Positions 20,177 through 28,582 of a DNA stretch of 64,000 bases are shown here, in pieces. The DNA comes from Streptacidiphilus sp. 4-A2 (GTDB taxonomy: Bacteria > Actinomycetota > Actinomycetes > Streptomycetales > Streptomycetaceae). Within the stretch, counting starts at the first letter, position 1. Every line of letters starts with the position of its first letter. The stretch spans positions 3,534,001 to 3,598,000 of the forward strand of contig JAAFYY010000001.1 of the NCBI GenBank assembly GCA_014284505.1. Reading direction: 5' to 3'. The notes beneath the pieces are model-generated. The model did not search any database. It was not told the origin of the DNA and saw nothing but the letters and a program-made list of their open reading frames with translations. The position numbers and the translations under genes were made by a program.

Positions 20177-21418
20177 ATGACAACGCGTCCTGTATCCGCC
20201 GCCCCGGCACAGGCCGGCGGACCGCCCGCCGGGCCGGAACTCTCCCCGCGCTCGCTACGGCTGGTCACGGTGACCCTGGCATTCGCCTGCGGCGCCAGCG
20301 TGGCCAACCTCTACTACGCCCAGCCGCTGCTCAGCCTCATCGGCCGCGACTTCCATGTGGGCCAGGGCACGGCCACGGTGGTGGTGACCGCGACCCAGAT
20401 CGGCTACGCCCTGGGGCTGGCCCTGCTGCTGCCGCTGGGCGACCTGCTGGAGAACCGGCGGCTGGCCTCGCGGCACCCTGCTGCTGACCGCGACCGCGCT
20501 GGCCCTGGCGGCGCTGGCCCCGGTTTCTGGATCTTCCTGGCGGTCTCCGCCCTGGTCGGGGTGTTCTCGGTGGTCACCCAGATACTTGTCCGCTGGCGGC
20601 CAGCCTGGCGCCGCCGCAGTCGCGCGCAAGGCGGTCGGCCAGGTCACCAGCGGGCTGCTGCTGGGCATCATGCTGGCCCGTTCCGCCTCCAGCTTCACCG
20701 CCGCGGTCTGGGGCTGGCGCAGCATCTACGCGGTCTCCGCGGTCGTGATGCTGCTGACCTCGCTGGCGCTGTACCGGATGCTGCCGGTGCGTCAGCCCTC
20801 GCACAGCGCCGGGTACCGCGCACTGCTGGGCTCGGTGCTGCGGCTGGCCCGCACCGAACGCCTGCTGCGGCAGCGGGCGCTGGCCCAGGCCTGCATGTTC
20901 GGGGCCTTCACCGCCTTCTGGACCGCGATCTCCTACGAGCTGACCGGCCGGCACCATCTGTCGCAGACCTCGGTCGCCGTCTTCGCCCTGGTCGGGCCGC
21001 CGGAGCAGCGGCCGCCCGGTCGCCGGACGGCTCGGGGACGCCGGTCACGGCGCGGCGGTACGGCTGGGGCGGCCGTGCTCGGCCTGCTGTCGATGGTGCT
21101 GGCCGGGCTCGCCGCGGCGAACCTCTACGCGCTGGCGCTGGCCGCGGTGCTGATGGACTTCGCCGTGCAGAGCAACGGCGTGCTCAGCCAGCGGGACATC
21201 TACGCTCTGCACCCGGACGCCCGGGCCCGGCTCAACTCCGTCTACATGACCAGCGTCTTCCTCGGCGCGCGGCGTCGGCGGCCACCGGCCCGGTGCTCAC
21301 CGCCTGGGGCTGGAGCGGGGTCACCGTGATGGCGGCCGGGCTGTTCGGCCTGGGCCTGCTGGTCCGGCTCTCGGAGCGGCCGGGCGCGGCCGCCGGGCGC
21401 ACCGCCCGGCAGCTGTGA
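20177..21418 (+). CDS. MFS transporter (AraJ/YnfM-like exporter)
   Basis: A 12-segment major facilitator of about 400 residues. The N-terminus reads LAFACGASVANLYYAQPLL, and the loop after segment 2 (LLLPLGDLLENRRLAS) has the family D-x-x-x-x-R pattern. SNGVLSQRDIYALHPDARAR before the last segments is typical of the YnfM/NepI group. ATG 20177 follows ACGGAGCACCCG. At least four frame changes occur, near 20475, 20590, 20995 and 21270. It lies in the same direction as the TetR gene and behind a TetR-like operator, so it is probably an inducible efflux pump. Confidence 0.75.
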   Translation: MTTRPVSAAPAQAGGPPAGPELSPRSLRLVTVTLAFACGASVANLYYAQPLLSLIGRDFHVGQGTATVVVTATQIGYALGLALLLPLGDLLENRRLASRHPAADRDRAGPGGAGPGFWIFLAVSALVGVFSVVTQILVRWRPAWRRRSRAQGGRPGHQRAAAGHHAGPFRLQLHRRGLGLAQHLRGLRGRDAADLAGAVPDAAGASALAQRRVPRTAGLGAAAGPHRTPAAAAGAGPGLHVRGLHRLLDRDLLRADRPAPSVADLGRRLRPGRAAGAAAARSPDGSGTPVTARRYGWGGRARPAVDGAGRARRGEPLRAGAGRGADGLRRAEQRRAQPAGHLRSAPGRPGPAQLRLHDQRLPRRAASAATGPVLTAWGWSGVTVMAAGLFGLGLLVRLSERPGAAAGRTARQL

Positions 21419-21437
21419 GCACCGGGGCGGACAGGTT

Positions 21438-21767
21438 TCACCGGGCGTAGTCGTCGACCATCGCGGCCGCCAGCCGCAGGTGCGGCACCGCCTCGGCGGA
21501 GCGGTTCTGCCGCTCCAGGGTGCGGCCGAGCATCAGGTGCGCATACGCCTCGACCGGCTCGCGCTCCAGTACCCGCCGCAGCTCGGCCTCGGCCCGGCCG
21601 AGCTGGGCCGAGTGGTAGTAGGAGCGGGCCAGCAGCATCCGGGCGGCGGTGTTGGCCGGCTCCGCCTCGACGACCGGCAGCAGGATCAGCGCGGCGTCGC
21701 TGTATGCCTTGGAGTCGAAGAACAGCTGGGCGCGGGTGTACTCCTGGGCGAGGGTGCGGGTGGTCAT
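21438..21767 (-). CDS. Tetratricopeptide-repeat protein
   Basis: An intact 109-residue protein with about three TPR units. The pattern of small residues is clear in SKAYSDAALILLPVVEAEPANTAARMLLARSYY and the following AEAELRRVLEREPVEAYAHLMLGR. The ATG at 21767 has GGAGAGG upstream. It is likely a protein-interaction scaffold of unknown partner. It is the last gene of a minus-strand series with the APH phosphotransferase and the DUF7064-type gene, separated from the former by 185 bp holding two tandem repeats. Confidence 0.8.
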   Translation of the reverse strand: MTTRTLAQEYTRAQLFFDSKAYSDAALILLPVVEAEPANTAARMLLARSYYHSAQLGRAEAELRRVLEREPVEAYAHLMLGRTLERQNRSAEAVPHLRLAAAMVDDYAR

Positions 21768-21808
21768 GCGGCCTCTCCTCTCGGCGCTGCGGTCCGCTTC
21801 GGCGTGCC

Positions 21809-21853
21809 GGCAGTCGGCAGTCGGCAGTCGGCAGTCGGCAGTCGGCAGTCGGC
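21809..21853. repeat. Heptanucleotide tandem repeat (GGCAGTC)6
   Basis: Six exact copies of GGCAGTC plus a partial seventh between the TPR and phosphotransferase genes. A 7-bp unit would shift frame if coding, so it is probably non-coding and length-variable. Confidence 0.9.
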
Positions 21854-21914
21854 GGACAAACCGCACAACAGCGGCACAGCGGAACCCATTCCCGGGCCCG
21901 CGCCGGGGGCCGCG

Positions 21915-21950
21915 GCTCAGCGATGGCGGCCCGCTCAGCGATGGCGGCCC
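21915..21950. repeat. 18-bp tandem duplication
   Basis: Two exact copies of GCTCAGCGATGGCGGCCC, followed by a partial copy (GCTCAC) that merges into the stop codon of the phosphotransferase gene. It lies just downstream of that gene on its strand. Confidence 0.85.
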
Positions 21951-21952
21951 GC

Positions 21953-23039
21953 TCACCAGTAGCGGTCCTCGATCATCGCCTCCAGCGCCTCCCGGTGCAG
22001 GATCAGCCGGTCCGCGCCGTCCGGCGGGGCGCTCTCGCCGAAGTGGATCTGCCGGTAGCCGATCCTGAGCATCACCACCGCGTGCCGCAGCGCCGCATAC
22101 AGGGTGTAGAAGTCCAGGTCGCCGGTGGTGTGGCCGCTGACTCCGGGCGTAGTGCTCGGCGACCCGGCCGCGCTCCAGGAAGTCCGGCAGGCCGGGCAGG
22201 CCCGAGGCCCGGGTCAGGTCCTGGAAGAAGCAGTGCAGGAAGACCAGCCAGCCCAGGTCCAGCTCCCGGGGTCCGACCGAGGCCATCTCCCAGTCCAGCA
22301 CCGCGGCCGGGGCGAAGCCCTGGTAGACGATATTGCCGATGCGCGCGTCACCCCAGCTGAGCACCGGGGCACCCTCCGGCCTGGGCCAGAGCTGCTCCAG
22401 CCGGGTGAACCCCCGCTCGATCAGCGGTGACCGCGGACGTCCCGCCACCACCCACTCGTAGTAGGCCCGCTGCCCGGCGACATGGGCCCGCAGCGGGGAA
22501 GGACCGGGTACGGCCAGGAACCCCGCCCCGCTCGCGGGGGTGAGCCGGTGCAGTTCGGCCAGCACCTCCACCGTGGCCCGCTCCATGCCCGCGCTCGGCG
22601 CCGCTGGCGTCGAACAGCCAGTTGCCGCCATAGGTGTAGGGCATCAGATCCGGCGGCACCCGCCCCTCCACCCGCTCCATCACAAACCCGGCCGCGCCCA
22701 GCGGGCGGGGGTCGGTCTCCAGCCGCAGCACCCGGGGCACCGGCACCCTGGTCCGCTCGGCGACCAGTCGCATCACCCGGTACTGGCGCTCCATGTCGTA
22801 CTCGGGGAAGACCGCGTAGGCGTTGGGGTCGGCGGCCAGCCGCAGCACGCGCGCCGCACCCCGCCGTCACGGCGGTACAGGTCGAACAGCACGGTCTCGC
22901 TGGACATGCCGTTGCCCGAGGGCACGACCAGGTTGCCGACGGTCGCCCCCGGCTGCCAGCGGTCCACCCAGCCGGCCAGCCTCCGTTCCAGCTCGGCGGG
23001 GTCGCGGGTGCTTGTGCGCGGCCTGGGTGAGGTGGTCAT
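21953..23039 (-). CDS. APH-type phosphotransferase family protein
   Basis: A kinase-fold protein of about 355 residues related to aminoglycoside phosphotransferases and to the ACAD10/11-associated kinases. Visible: VPSGNGMSSETVLFDL (nucleotide loop), FVMERVEGRVPPDLMPY, the catalytic loop LSWGDARIGNIVYQ (Brenner-like G-D-x-R-x-G-N) and the metal motif LDWEMASVGPRELDLGW. Frame changes occur near 22860, 22600 and 22150. The stop chosen, after MIEDRYW at 21953, is reached in the third frame. The ATG at 23039 has GAAGGAG upstream, and a TGACG-N3-CGTCA operator lies 22 bp before it. Relatives are often encoded beside lipid or steroid catabolism genes and may phosphorylate a hydroxyacyl or alcohol substrate. 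Confidence 0.75.
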
Positions 23040-23060
23040 CTCGCGCTCCTTCACGGCATA

Positions 23061-23075
23061 ATGACGGATCGTCAT
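23061..23075. promoter_or_regulatory. Palindromic operator TGACG-N3-CGTCA, copy 2
   Basis: ATGACG-GAT-CGTCAT, a perfect palindrome, lies in the 60-bp gap between the DUF7064-type gene and the phosphotransferase start. It shares the core with 16674 and 24265. Confidence 0.7.
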
Positions 23076-23099
23076 ATTTCAGAGGCGCACGCCCCGGGA

Positions 23100-24239
23100 T
23101 CAGCCGGCGACCGAGCCGAAGCCGGCGAAGCCGCTGGGGTCGTGCCGCCCGAAGCTGCCGTGCTCGAAGATCCCGTGGCCGACCTCGCCGTCCAGGGTGA
23201 ACCGGGCGGCGTAGTCGGTGACCCCGTATCCGGCCAGGCCCAGGTCGGCCGGATCGCCGAGGTCGTACACCCGCCGGTCGGTCCAGTCCCGGCCGCGCCC
23301 AGGTGCCGTGCTGCCAGTCCTGGGCGGGCGGATAGCCCGCACCGACGGCCAGCGGACTGCCGGTGAGCATCCGCGCGTGCAGTTCGACCGGCTTGCGCGC
23401 CGGGTCGGTGAGATGCAGCACGGCCGACTCCGGGGTGCGGCTGCCGGGCCGGTAGCAGATGTCGGCGTAGGGCCAGCCGAGCTGCTGGTCCGGCCGGCCG
23501 GCGGCCTCCGGGTGGACCAGCACCGCGTCACTGAGGCTGCGGTAGCCGTCGGCGTCCTCCTGGAGCACCACCATCAGGAAGCGGTCCCGGAACCGCACCG
23601 GGCACCAGATCCAGTGGAAGCCCTCCGGGCGCTGTTCCTCGGCGGCGCGGCCCGGCTGCTCGCCGGGGATCGGCCGGACGCCCCAGCTGCGGTCGCGGGT
23701 CGCCGTCCAGCCGTCGGCGCCGACCCGGTGCTCGGTACCCCCGACCCGGATCACCCCGCTGGGCGCACCGGCCTGGACGAAGCGGCGCCCTCCAGGGTGA
23801 GCCGGTCGCCGGTGCGACCGAGGTGGTGCGGCTCCCAGACCGGGGGGAACTCGGCCTGCCAGGTCAGGTCGAAGGACAGGCCCAGCGGGTCGGCCGGGTC
23901 GGCCTCGCAGACCAGCCGCAGGGTGCGCAGCGGCTGCCGCACCTCGATCCGCAGCGGGCCGACCTCCAGCCTGGTGCGGTCCTCCCCCAGCACGTCGGAC
24001 GCCCGAACCGCGTGCAGCCGCTCGCCGGTCCGTAGCGTGGCGAAGGCGTCCATGACGCCGGTGTTGGGATAGACCCCGAGCCCGGCTATCAGCAGCGCCG
24101 CCCCCTCGTGGTCGAACACCTGGAAGATGCAGCGGTCGTAGGCATTGCGGTCGCCGGTGGCGACGTACCGCATGGACAGCGGCACCTGGTGCACGGGGTA
24201 CTCGTCGAGCGGGACCGGGCGCGGTGACTGCACGGACAT
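23100..24239 (-). CDS. Lipocalin-like DUF7064/7065-type protein
   Basis: A soluble protein of about 380 residues made largely of beta-strand segments: MRYVATGDRNAYDRCIFQVFD, GEQPGRAAEEQRPEGFHWIW, PARKPVELHARMLTGSPLAV and DYAARFTLDGEVGHGIFEHG. The pattern fits the hydroxyneurosporene-synthase/AttH-like two-lipocalin fold found in DUF7064-type proteins near lipid degradation genes; the exact family is from memory and uncertain. ATG 24239 follows AGGGAGG. Frame changes occur near 23785 and 23300. A long palindromic operator lies 25-50 bp before the start, shared with the phosphotransferase and the cholesterol-oxidase-like gene. Confidence 0.6.
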
Positions 24240-24264
24240 GGCGGCGGCCTCCCTGTGGGTCAGC

Positions 24265-24289
24265 GGATTCTGACGGTACGTCAGAATCC
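24265..24289. promoter_or_regulatory. Palindromic operator TGACG-N3-CGTCA, copy 3 (extended)
   Basis: A perfect inverted repeat with 11-bp arms (GGATTCTGACG and its complement) around GTA, immediately upstream of the DUF7064-type gene. It is the longest of three sites sharing this core. Confidence 0.75.
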
Positions 24290-24420
24290 GACGGGGAGGC
24301 CATAGCCGTGCACCACGCAGCCCCCGCACCCACTCGGCGCCGGTCGTTTGAGCGAGGGCGGCGAGTATGCCAGAGTAAAGACACGCTTAGTGAGCGAATG
24401 GAAACATGAGGTGATGAGCC

Positions 24421-24786
24421 GTGGCCACAAGCGCCCCGCAGGACCCGCACGCCCGGGTCCTCATGCTGGACGAGGTGACCGCCAGAACCGCCTTCATCAA
24501 GTGCATGGGCCGCACCTACACCGCGACCGCGCTGGGTGACGGCCGGGTCGCGCTGGCCGACGCCACCGACATCACCCGACCGCTCGCCCTGGGCACCGCC
24601 CGCCGGGTCGACGGCGACCAGTGGGACGTGCACACCGCCGAAGGCTCCGCGCTGCTGCGCACCGGGGACCTGCTCCCGGCGCTGTCCGCGCTGCGCGAGG
24701 CCGCCCGGCCGAGCCGGGGCCAGCTCGACGGGCACCCGGCCGGCGGGCACCCGCCGGCCCGACGGCGCCAGCCGACGCCCCCGTAG
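24421..24786 (+). CDS. Hypothetical protein
   Basis: A 121-residue protein I do not recognise. The GTG at 24421 follows GAGGTGATGAGCC. The first 95 residues look folded (VLMLDEVTARTAFIKCMGR, ALADATDITRPLALG, GDLLPALSALREA) and the last 25 are a basic, Pro-rich tail. Codon bias is good. It is divergent from the DUF7064-type gene and convergent with mgtC; no functional link is evident. Confidence 0.6.
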   Translation: MATSAPQDPHARVLMLDEVTARTAFIKCMGRTYTATALGDGRVALADATDITRPLALGTARRVDGDQWDVHTAEGSALLRTGDLLPALSALREAARPSRGQLDGHPAGGHPPARRRQPTPP

Positions 24787-24832
24787 CGCCCCCGTAGCCG
24801 ACCCGCGCCGGCCCACGCGGCACGGCCGCCAC

Positions 24833-25561
24833 TCAGGCGAGCGCCTCGCGTTCGGCCTCACCGCCGTGCTCGTCCAGATGCCAGTGCAGGTCGCGGATGC
24901 CGGGCTCCAGCGACAGCCGGGCGATGACCTGCTCCAGCGCCCGGGTCGCGTCCCCGGTGACCGCGACCGCGGCGCGGACGCTGGTGGAGTCGGGCTCCTC
25001 CCGGCGGGCCCGCAGGCCGGTCGGGGTGAGCGCGGATCCGGCCAGGGCCTGGAGCAGGAGCGCACGGATGTGTGCCTCGCTGCGGCGGTCGCAGACCAGG
25101 TGCAGGGTGGCCCGCACGCCCTCGGTGTCCGGGTCGTCCTGGGGGACCCGGTCGATCAGCCGTCCGGCCGGGCGCAGCACCAGATGGATCGCCAGCACCG
25201 CACCGGTGCCGAGCCAGGCGAAGAGCAGTTCACCGGAGGCCGCCATCACCCCGGCGGCCGCGGAGCACCAGAGGGTGGCGGCGGTGTTCAGGCCGCGCAC
25301 CGAGGCGCCGTCGCGCAGGATCACGCCGCCGCCGAGGAAGCCGATGCCCGAGACCACATAGGAGGCCACCCGGGTCGGGCTGGAGACGTCGTGGACGGCC
25401 ACGCTGTACAGAACGAAGAGGGTCGCGCCCGCCGCGACCAGGGCGTTGGTGCGCAGTCCGGCCATCCGCGCGCGCCACTGACGCTCGACGCCGATCACGG
25501 CGCCGCAGCCGACGCCGGTACCGAGCCGGGCCAGGAAGTCCAGGGTGCTCAGGGTGTGCAT
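24833..25561 (-). CDS. mgtC: MgtC/SapB-family membrane protein
   Basis: An intact 242-residue protein. The N-terminal half has the MgtC core: GVGCGAVIGVERQWRARMAGLRTNALVAAG and SYVVSGIGFLGGGVILRDG, with about four membrane segments. The C-terminal half is a soluble ACT-like domain (RATLHLVCDRRSEAHIRALLLQALAG). ATG 25561 follows GGAGAAGG; an upstream GTG/ATG at 25591 is less likely. MgtC proteins are linked to growth at low Mg2+ and to ATP-synthase or phosphate homeostasis. The gene is about 75 bp downstream of the NRAMP-family gene on the same strand and probably shares its Mg2+ riboswitch-controlled transcript. Confidence 0.85.
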   Translation of the reverse strand: MHTLSTLDFLARLGTGVGCGAVIGVERQWRARMAGLRTNALVAAGATLFVLYSVAVHDVSSPTRVASYVVSGIGFLGGGVILRDGASVRGLNTAATLWCSAAAGVMAASGELLFAWLGTGAVLAIHLVLRPAGRLIDRVPQDDPDTEGVRATLHLVCDRRSEAHIRALLLQALAGSALTPTGLRARREEPDSTSVRAAVAVTGDATRALEQVIARLSLEPGIRDLHWHLDEHGGEAEREALA

Positions 25562-25636
25562 GTCGGCACCTTCTCCCGTGGTGGTGTCCACCCGGGGGAC
25601 GGACGGTGGCCGTCCGTCCCCCGGGCCGGGTCGGTC

Positions 25637-27270
25637 TCAGTGGCTTATGGCGACCTGGACCAACTTGATGATGACCAGAACCAGGGCCACGAACAGGTAG
25701 CCGCGCAGGGCGCTCATGCCGATCTTGCGGCCGGTGGCCATCACCGGGCGGGTCAGCGTCTCCAGCGGGGGCATCCGCCAGTCGTCGCGGCCGGTGCGGT
25801 CCACCGGGTCCTCCTTGGTGGCGGTGCGGCGGCGGGTGAAGGCGTAGCCGGCGGCGAGCACCCCGGCGACCCCGCAGACGGCCATGATGTCCAGGATCGC
25901 GCCAGCGGTGATGTCCGGGAACAGCACCGAGGCGGTGAGGATGATGGACAGGCTGACCAGCACACCGACCACGGCAGCGGTGAAGGCGTTGGTCTTGGGA
26001 CCGTTGACCCACGGGCCGAGGACCTCACGGTCGTTGCACAGGAGCAGCAGGAAGACCGAGGCGGACGGCAGCAGCACGCCGGCCAGGGTCTGCACGCCCT
26101 CGGTCAGCAGGCCCAGCGGGGAGCCGGGGATCAGCACGATCCCGGCCGCCAGCGCGACCAGCCCGGCGTAGACCGCGTAGAAGCCCTTGGCTCCGCCGAC
26201 CCCGCGGTGCAGCGAGTGCTTGATGCCGAAGACGTCGCCGATGGCGTAGGCGGTGGACAGCGAGACCGCGAAGGCGCCGATGATGGAGGCGTCCAGCAGG
26301 GCGATGGCGAACAGCACCCCGGCCACCTTGCCGGCGTGGGCGGCGATCCCGGAGGCCAGACCGGCGGCGTCGGTGAAGTTGCCGAAGTCCTTGGTACCGG
26401 CGAAGGCCGCGGCGCTGGCGCCCATCAGTGCGGCGCCGCCGATGACCACGATCACGATGCCGATCCACAGGTCGGCCTTCTCGTACTTCATGAAGCGCGG
26501 GGTGATCCGCTTGTCGATCACGTACGACTGCTGGAAGAACAGCTGCCAGGGCGCGACCGTGGTGCCGACGATGCCGATGATCAGCAGCATCACCGTGGAC
26601 AGCTGGCCGGAGCCGCCGGGCATGTCGGGCACCACGAAGTCGTGCGCCATCTGCGAGGCGGCCGGGTGGACCATGAAGTAGATCGGCACCAGCAGCAGCG
26701 ACCCGATGCACAGGGCGACCGCGATCCGCTCGAAGCGCTGGAAGGAGCCGGTGAACCCGGACGCGATGATGATCGCGGCGGCCAGCACCACCGCGGCCAC
26801 CTTGGGCAGCCCCAGGTACCCGGAGGCCAGGGTGATCCCGATGAACTCGGTGACCAGCGTCAGCGCGTTCAGCAGGAACAGGTCGATGACCGAGAAGGCG
26901 CCCCAGAACTTGCCGAAGCGCTCCAGGATCAGCCGGGCGTGGCCGACTCCGGTGACGGCGCCCAGGCGCAGCACCATCTCCTGGTTGATGTAGAGCACGG
27001 GTACCAGCAGCAGCAGCGTCCACAGCAGGTGGGTGCCGTAGTTCTGGCCGGCCTGGCCGTAGGTGGCGAAGGCGCCGGCGTCGTTGTCGCCGACCATGAC
27101 GATCAGGCCCGGGCCGACGATCGCCAGCAGCGTCTTGAGCTTGGCGGACAGCCCCGGCGCTCGCCGTGGTCGCCCAGCTTGATGGTGCCCAGAGCACCTT
27201 TGATGTCGCCGATGTGGGCGTCGTCCAGGACCGCGGTGCGCGTGTCGCGGGTCTCGATGGTGGTGGTCAT
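25637..27270 (-). CDS. NRAMP-family divalent metal transporter, NRMT (Mg2+)-like
   Basis: A transporter of about 545 residues with 11-12 segments. The first segment reads GPGLIVMVGDNDAGAFATYGQAG, where classical NRAMPs have DPGN. Segment 6 reads GTTVAPWQLFFQQS, where Mn2+/Fe2+ NRAMPs have a metal-binding Met-Pro-His. Loss of the Asn and of the soft Met ligand is what is described for the NRAMP-related Mg2+ transporters. ATG 27270 follows GGGAGGGAAATCATC. One frame change near 27160 splits off the first 38 residues. The long leader contains an M-box Mg2+ riboswitch, and mgtC follows, so Mg2+ uptake is the best-supported role. Confidence 0.85.
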
Positions 27271-27364
27271 GATGATTTCCCTCCCGGCCCCACCTAGGGG
27301 GGCTTGGTGATGAGGGCATGCAGCAGCCATCCGCCCTGCGGCGAAAAAACGGCGCAGGAAGGAG

Positions 27365-27383
27365 ACACCCCGGCCAGGGGTGT
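27365..27383 (-). terminator. Leader hairpin, candidate riboswitch expression platform
   Basis: On the minus strand ACACCCC-TGGCC-GGGGTGT forms a perfect 7-bp hairpin between the M-box aptamer and the NRAMP-family gene. A run of six T follows about 20 bases later (plus-strand A run near 27343-27348). It could act as a Mg2+-dependent terminator, which is inference. Confidence 0.45.
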
Positions 27384-27547
27384 GTCAGATAGGCAGGTGG
27401 TTACCGCATGCCGAGAGAAGGCGAGGCCAAGCGGATGTGGGGCCGTTTGTGGCCCGGACTACTACAGTCCATGTCTTGCCTCCCTCCGTTGTGGGCGCCA
27501 ATACGCGCCCATGCGGCAGGGGAGCCGGGACCGACCCGGCACACCCC

Positions 27548-27716
27548 AACTCGTCAGAGCTTTGGCACTCCACGGCGTAGCGCGAGCCCCGAGGGTCCGC
27601 ATGCGCAGCCACTTGGCCTCAGCCCTTAGGTCGGGAAGAGGTGTCCTGATCCGGAGCGTCTCTCGACGGGTGGGATCAGTGGCCTGTGTCCGTGAAGACG
27701 CCTCACCGAACGAGGT
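27548..27716 (-). ncRNA. M-box (ykoK) Mg2+ riboswitch aptamer
   Basis: On the minus strand the segment starts CTCGTTCGGTGAGGCG and has the conserved GGTGAGGCNNCT, then GGACACAGGCCACTGATC, the paired GATCAG, AAGGGCTGAGGCCAAGTGG, and a 3' part with TGGAGTGCCAAAGCTC ending in CTGACGAG. The terminal CTCGT and ACGAG pair as helix P1. These blocks and their order match the M-box class, which binds Mg2+ and turns off Mg2+ transporter genes. The downstream gene is the NRAMP-family transporter, about 280 nt away. Confidence 0.85.
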
Positions 27717-27890
27717 GTCTGTTTCAAACCTCCGCCAGCTTACCCCTTCCTGGGAGTCCGTTCCGCCGTTTCCGTGAATTCACCCCCATAAGGAGGGCGT
27801 AGAGACTCGGCGGACGGCATCGCGAAAGCGTCAAGAGCCTTGCCCGGGGCCCGGGTGCGCGGTGGGCCGGCCCTCGCGCCCCGGCGGGCC

Positions 27891-28019
27891 ATGCGGACGC
27901 TGGGCGACAGCTTCGGCTTCGAGGTCCGGCTCGGCAGCGCGGCCGGGGCGCTGCCCGGCGGCTACGGCCTGTTCCTGCTCGCCCGCGCCCTCGATCTGCT
28001 GGGTCCACTGCACCTTTGA
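27891..28019 (+). CDS. Short ORF with strong coding bias, possibly a gene remnant
   Basis: A 42-codon frame, MRTLGDSFGFEVRLGSAAG... ending ...DLLGPLHL, with almost all codons G/C-ending as in real genes here. No ribosome binding site precedes the ATG, and similar coding bias continues upstream without a clear start. It could be the C-terminus of a decayed gene or a short protein whose N-terminus is hidden by base errors. Family unknown. Confidence 0.3.
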   Translation: MRTLGDSFGFEVRLGSAAGALPGGYGLFLLARALDLLGPLHL

Positions 28020-28089
28020 GACGGAAACGGAAGGCCCGGGAACGCTCAGGGGGTAGCCGAAGAGCCGGAGTCACCGCGATGATGGGGCC

Positions 28090-28562
28090 ATGAAGCCTGC
28101 GTGTCGCGCTTGGGAACAGCTGGAATCCTGGGTCGACCTCACCTCGGTACCAGCCAGCTGCGGCCAGGGCCGGGCCCTGGTCACCCCGGTGAGCGAGATC
28201 GCCCACCTGCACAACGACCATGACGCCGACCTGCATCTGACCGACAGGGCCATTGAGCGGATGCGCTCCGAGCTGGAGCAGTCCACCGCCGTACGACTGC
28301 ACCCGGGCACCGGATGGGTGACGCTCCATCTGGACTGCGACCAGGACGCAGAACTGATGATATCCCTCGTCAGCGTCGCCCTTCAGGCCCACGCCGGGCA
28401 GCGGCCGGCGCCGCGGGCGAATCCCTGCAACCGCGGGCACATCTCGATCATGGAGCCGGGGCCGACTCCCCCGGCGCGGCGGCCGCCACGCGGCCGTGGC
28501 GGATGCACCTGCCGCGGCTGCTGCGCGGGCGCGGCCGTCCGCACAGCCACTGGGCCGCCTGA
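28090..28562 (+). CDS. Luciferase-domain (DUF5519-like) protein
   Basis: A small soluble protein. Its core reads EIAHLHNDHDADLHLTDR, then VRLHPGTGWVTLHLDCDQDAELMISLVSVAL, which matches the DUF5519 pattern of H-H-x5-D-L-x-L and RLHPxSGWV. The ATG at 28090 lacks a good ribosome binding site. The C-terminal frame changes near 28470, after which RMHLPRLLRGRGRPHSHW ends at 28562. Function of the family is unknown. Confidence is moderate because the last third is uncertain. Confidence 0.5.
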
Positions 28563-28582
28563 CCGGGAGCCCTGCCGCGGAC

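Noticed and set aside
24536..27310. A very long plus-strand open frame (over 900 codons) opposite the transporter and mgtC
   Set aside because: It is antisense to two well-supported genes, has Gly/Asp/Gln/His-rich shadow composition and no domain pattern. Long antisense frames are common in high-GC DNA.
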